Translations under genes and position numbers: made by a program
Notes under the pieces: model-generated
The model's database searches: none
What the model was told of the DNA's origin: nothing
The model's input: the letters and a program-made list of their open reading frames with translations, nothing else
In this document: positions 59,685-64,000 of the stretch, piece after piece
Position numbering within the stretch: position 1 is the first letter of the stretch
How the letters are laid out: every line of letters begins with the position of its first letter
Assembly (NCBI GenBank): GCA_004211785.1
Contig: SHBX01000001.1
Location: 248,001 to 312,000, forward strand
DNA: 64,000 nt
Direction of reading: 5' to 3'
From: Winogradskyella sp.
GTDB taxonomy: Bacteria > Bacteroidota > Bacteroidia > Flavobacteriales > Flavobacteriaceae

Positions 59685-61358
59685 TTAATATTCGACACCT
59701 TGTTTGTCTAAAACTGTTTTTGTTCTAAATGCATAAAACAATAAATATCCAAAGCAAAGTACTGCAATCCAATAGGACGATTGTATGCTAAATACATCGG
59801 CTAGTTTTCCTTGCACAGGTGGAATGATTGCACCACCCAAAATCATCATAATTAAAAAAGCGGAACCTTGAGAGGTGTATTTTCCTAATCCAGCAATACT
59901 TAGTGTAAAAATACATGGCCACATAATTGAACAGAATAATCCACCGGATAAGAATGCAAATAAAGCTACATTTCCAGAAGTGAATAAGCCAATTAACATG
60001 CCTAACATGCCTAGGAAACTGAATATTTTAAGTGTTTTGACAGGTCGGTCTTTAGCTAAAAAGAATCCAAATATTTGAACAGCAATACAAATTCCGAAGA
60101 ATAATATTTCGTTTGTTGTAAAGGTATATTTTACTAAGTTGGCTAAAATGATAACTCCAAAAGCGATATAAGGCACAATAATCAATAATACTTTCTTTAA
60201 ACCTTTACTTGGATTAAAAACAGTAATAGCACCAACCCAACGCCCAATCATTAAGCCACCCCAATACAAGGATATATACTTTCCAATTTCGGAATCGTTT
60301 AAGATAGAAAGTCCAAGTGCATTTAATCCAGATTCTCCGGAACCTTGTTTTAAAAGCTCACCTAAATTACTTCCTATAGTGACTTCGACACCTACATAAG
60401 TGAAGATGGCAAGCATACCCAAAACGAGTTGTGGATATTTCATTGCGCCCCAACCTTTTTCGTTTTTACTAGCACTTGTGTTAGCAATAAATACAGCAGC
60501 AACTACTGCGAATAATGCTATAAATAGAATAATTAATCTGGTTTGCTCGATATCTTCAGAAGTTGTTTCTGTACCAGAATATGTGCTAAAAATATACCCA
60601 AAGCAACCAACAATAATAAGAGTAAGAATGATTAGTAAATTTCTAGCTTTATTTGCAGCTTCAAAAGGAGTGTCCGATTTTAAAGCTGGTAATTTTTTTG
60701 AAAAATGGAATAAGGCAGCTGCTAATAAAAATAATAAGCCAACGCCAATGTATAAACCTTGGACAGTAACCAATGTAATCTCATTAGACGCAATTTTACT
60801 TGCCAATTCATCAGTAGACCAACTTGCAGCTCCAAAAATGACAAGACTTACAACAACTGGTCCTATGGTTGTTCCGAAGGAATTGATTCCACCTGCTAAA
60901 TTGAGACGATGAGACCCTGTTTTAGGGTCGCCTAATGCTATCGCGAAAGGATTCGCACCCGTTTGCTGTAAAGAGAATCCTAAACCAACAATAAATAATG
61001 CTATGAGCACAAAATAGAAAACACCAGTTTGTCCCTGCTCAGCACCAGCAGTTGCCGGATACATAATAAAAGCACCAACTGCTGAAAGTAATAGGCCAAT
61101 GACAATAGCTTTTTTGTAACCCCAAGTATTGACAATGTCTTTTTTGATACCACTAGAAACTATAAACAGAAGTAATGCACCAATATAATAAGCGCCATAA
61201 AATGCAAAATCTACCAATTGCGATTGAAATTGATCTATGTTAAAATAGGTTTTGCAAAACGGGATAAACACACCGTTTGATGCGGCGATAAATCCCCAGA
61301 AAAAGAACACTGTCACTAAAGTCGTTAGTGCCGATTTGTTAGTTTGTTGGTTACTCAT
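59685..61358 (-). CDS. Sugar MFS transporter (FucP/NagP-like)
   Basis: [91 protein letters not shown]. Confidence 0.93.
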   Translation of the reverse strand: MSNQQTNKSALTTLVTVFFFWGFIAASNGVFIPFCKTYFNIDQFQSQLVDFAFYGAYYIGALLLFIVSSGIKKDIVNTWGYKKAIVIGLLLSAVGAFIMYPATAGAEQGQTGVFYFVLIALFIVGLGFSLQQTGANPFAIALGDPKTGSHRLNLAGGINSFGTTIGPVVVSLVIFGAASWSTDELASKIASNEITLVTVQGLYIGVGLLFLLAAALFHFSKKLPALKSDTPFEAANKARNLLIILTLIIVGCFGYIFSTYSGTETTSEDIEQTRLIILFIALFAVVAAVFIANTSASKNEKGWGAMKYPQLVLGMLAIFTYVGVEVTIGSNLGELLKQGSGESGLNALGLSILNDSEIGKYISLYWGGLMIGRWVGAITVFNPSKGLKKVLLIIVPYIAFGVIILANLVKYTFTTNEILFFGICIAVQIFGFFLAKDRPVKTLKIFSFLGMLGMLIGLFTSGNVALFAFLSGGLFCSIMWPCIFTLSIAGLGKYTSQGSAFLIMMILGGAIIPPVQGKLADVFSIQSSYWIAVLCFGYLLFYAFRTKTVLDKQGVEY

Positions 61359-61388
61359 AATTTATTTTGAATGTTAGTTGTTATTTTA

Positions 61389-64000
61389 TTATTTCACAGA
61401 AATCTCATCTACAAAAATCCAGCTACGTCCATCCATCGGATAACCGATATGCCATTCTGGTAATAGACCTAATTTTTTGGCGATGACTTTGACATATCTT
61501 ACAGTTTCACCTTTAAGATGATAGCTTACTTCTTCGATATCAAGAGTACTATTTTTTTCTACAGTATTGATTTTGGTTTTAGCGATAGATTTAAAAGACT
61601 TACCATCTATAGAAATTAAATATTCTACTTCTGAAGGGTAAAAAATCCATGCACCTTGATCCCTTAAAAATGTTGTTGTTATTGATGAAACCTCTTTCGC
61701 TGTACCTAAATCTACTATAGCGACTAAATCAGTATTCCAGTAACCTTGCCAGCTTCCGGTTCTGTAATTTTTGGTGCTACGAATCCCATCAATTAAGGCA
61801 TCATTACCACCAGCAGAATATTGGTTTGCAAATTCAGCTTCTAATTTTATACTCAAATTCGGGTCAATTTTATAGAACGGTGTTTCTAAAATAGGACTTT
61901 TCAATTCACCTTTTTCTGAATATAATTTTACCTTAGTGTCTTCTGTAACTGTAAACGGTTTTTCGTAAGGTTGAAATTCATTGTCACCTAAAGCATAAAA
62001 AATTTTGGCATTGTCTTCAGAGGTGTTTAAAACCACTTCGGTAGAACCTCTAAACGTGATATCTCCTTTTTCAATGTAAGGCGAAGGCAGAATGATATGT
62101 TCTGTAATTTCGGTTTTTGGCTCATTACCTTCTACTGTTCCCCAAGATGAAGGCTTATTAGTCATGTTAAACTCCAGAGCTCCACCTTCATTAATATCAG
62201 AATGGTTGATAAATGTTTTATTTAGTGGTTTTCCATTAAGGTTAGCACTTTCGATGTAGATATTAGTTTCACTTCTGTGATTTGCAACAACAGTAAATTG
62301 TTTTCCATTTTCAAGATTAATAGTCGCTTTATCAAAAAGTGGTGTACCAATAACATACTCATTACTTCCAGGCGTCACTGAATAAAAGCCCATAGAACTT
62401 AACACATACCAGGCACTCATTTGACCACAATCTTCATTTCCAGAAACACCATCTGGGTCATTGTTATAAAGTTCAGTCAAGATCTGGTAAACACGCTCTT
62501 GGGTTTTATGCGGTTTATTTACAAAATTGTACAGATATGCCATGTGATGACTTGGCTCGTTACCATGAGCATATTGCCCAATTAAGCCTGTAATGTCCGA
62601 TTGATTACGACCAGACGTTTCTGTTTTTGCAGTGAATAATTCGTCAAGTTGCCCTTCTAATTTATCTTTACCGCCCAATAAACCAATAAACCCAGAAATA
62701 TCTTGAGGTACATAAAAACTGTATTGCCACGAGTTGGCTTCGGTATAATTAAAATTGACTTCGTATGGATCAAAAGGCGCAAACCATGTGTTTCTAAATC
62801 GTCCACGCATAAACTTGGTTTCTGGATCAAAAACATTCTTGTAATATTGCGCACGTTCAATGTAAGTTTTGTAATCTTCGGATTTGCCCATGTCTTTTGC
62901 CATCTGAGCAATTGTCCAATCGTCATAGGCATATTCTAGGGTTTTAGATACCGATTCGCTTTCTTCATCAACAGGAATAAATCCAAACTTTTTATAAGCT
63001 TCAAGCCCAAATTTATCTCTTGTAGAAGAGTGCTTCATGGCTTCAAACGCTTTTTCAGTATCATAACCACGAATGCCTTTTAAGTAGGCATCAGCAACAA
63101 CAGGAACAGCATGATAACCAATCATACAATCTGTATAATTCCCCGCTAAATCCCACATAGGCATAATGCCACCTTCATCATATTTAGCCAAAAATGTATT
63201 TATAAAGTCGTTGGTTTTTTCTTGTTCAATAATGGTGTAGAGTGGATGTGCAGCACGATAGGTATCCCAAAGAGAAAACACGGAGTAGTAATCAAAATCA
63301 GCATTATGAATTTTTAAATCCATGCCTCTGTAACGTCCATCAACATCTTGGTAGCGATTTGGTGCTAACATGGTATGGTATAATGCTGAGTAGAAATTAA
63401 TTTTATTTTCCAAATCTTGGTCACTGAGCTTAGTCGAAGTGTCTTCAATGACTATTTTCTCGAGTTGTTGTTCCCAGTAATTCTGTACTTCGCTTTTAAT
63501 TGTTTTAAAATCTTTGTTTGAAATCTCCGCATTTAAATTTTCGCGAGCACCATCAATATCTACTGAAGAAATTCCAACTTTTATATATACAAGTTCATTA
63601 CTAGGATTAATGAATTTTATAGCTGCCTTTTTGCTAAGAAATTTATAATTTTTAGATATCGCATTGCCTTCATTGTCATCATAAGAAATGCTTTCAATCT
63701 CATGTGAAAACGTTATGTAATAAAACAAACGTTGATCTTTTGCCCAAGCTTCAGAATGACGTGCACCTTGTATGGTTTTATCGTCGATTTTTTCGATTTT
63801 ATAATCTAATAATTTATCACGATGCGCTAAATCTAAAATTACATACTGATTTTCAGATGAAGGGAATTTGTATTTATGGATTCCACTTCGTTTAGAGACG
63901 GTTAATTCTACATCAATATCTGTAGAATCTAAATGCACTTTATAATATCCAGGTTCGGCAGATTCATTCTCGTGAGAAAAATGAGCACGGTAACCAGCTT
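61389..64000 (-). CDS. GH92 family alpha-1,2-mannosidase, 5' end outside window; C-terminal CHB_HEX- and F5/8-like modules
   Basis: Coding continues past 63938 (AGYRAHFSHENESAEPGYYKVHLDS); DVDGRYRGMDLKIH, SVFSLWDTYRAAHPLYTIIEQ, GNEDCGQMSAWYVLSSMGFYSVTPGSNEYVIGTPLF. Confidence 0.95.
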   Translation of the reverse strand, partial: AGYRAHFSHENESAEPGYYKVHLDSTDIDVELTVSKRSGIHKYKFPSSENQYVILDLAHRDKLLDYKIEKIDDKTIQGARHSEAWAKDQRLFYYITFSHEIESISYDDNEGNAISKNYKFLSKKAAIKFINPSNELVYIKVGISSVDIDGARENLNAEISNKDFKTIKSEVQNYWEQQLEKIVIEDTSTKLSDQDLENKINFYSALYHTMLAPNRYQDVDGRYRGMDLKIHNADFDYYSVFSLWDTYRAAHPLYTIIEQEKTNDFINTFLAKYDEGGIMPMWDLAGNYTDCMIGYHAVPVVADAYLKGIRGYDTEKAFEAMKHSSTRDKFGLEAYKKFGFIPVDEESESVSKTLEYAYDDWTIAQMAKDMGKSEDYKTYIERAQYYKNVFDPETKFMRGRFRNTWFAPFDPYEVNFNYTEANSWQYSFYVPQDISGFIGLLGGKDKLEGQLDELFTAKTETSGRNQSDITGLIGQYAHGNEPSHHMAYLYNFVNKPHKTQERVYQILTELYNNDPDGVSGNEDCGQMSAWYVLSSMGFYSVTPGSNEYVIGTPLFDKATINLENGKQFTVVANHRSETNIYIESANLNGKPLNKTFINHSDINEGGALEFNMTNKPSSWGTVEGNEPKTEITEHIILPSPYIEKGDITFRGSTEVVLNTSEDNAKIFYALGDNEFQPYEKPFTVTEDTKVKLYSEKGELKSPILETPFYKIDPNLSIKLEAEFANQYSAGGNDALIDGIRSTKNYRTGSWQGYWNTDLVAIVDLGTAKEVSSITTTFLRDQGAWIFYPSEVEYLISIDGKSFKSIAKTKINTVEKNSTLDIEEVSYHLKGETVRYVKVIAKKLGLLPEWHIGYPMDGRSWIFVDEISVK
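63419..63443. repeat. REP-like element copy 2 (inside GH92 CDS, in frame)
   Basis: GGTCACTGAGCTTAGTCGAAGTGTC; encodes DTSTKLSD on the minus strand. Confidence 0.6.

Overview
The window is a 64 kb chromosomal segment from a low-GC member of the Bacteroidota, almost certainly a marine-type Flavobacteriaceae. Evidence: T9SS sorting domains, gldD/gldE, DUF4270, TonB-receptor/lipoprotein pairs, and TAnnTTTG promoter elements. It is mostly core genome: atpDC, glmS, panCD, radA, ileS, lspA, rimK, uvrC, pgi, ssb, mutY, HU and rng. Accessory or catabolic islands include a repeat-rich T9SS lectin adhesin, umuC-umuD, an AraC regulator next to a secreted degenerate-Nudix/NTF2-like/DJ-1 fusion, a tyrosine/tryptophan dioxygenase block, two TonB-receptor/lipoprotein pairs, and a right-edge locus (GH92, sugar MFS, glycosylasparaginase) that looks like N-glycan salvage. 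I saw no tRNA, rRNA, CRISPR array, IS element or prophage. The observations most worth follow-up are: (1) an IleRS whose class I signature reads GVHH instead of HxGH; (2) the three-domain secreted DJ-1 fusion with a palindrome in front; (3) the putative N-glycan locus; (4) two diverged copies of a GGTCrCTGArC..AGTCGAAG REP-like element, one lying in frame inside the GH92 gene; (5) a 29-aa ultra-basic ORF missing from the ORF track; (6) a DksA-like protein with its zinc ligands lost. All family calls are by eye from the translations; no database search was run.
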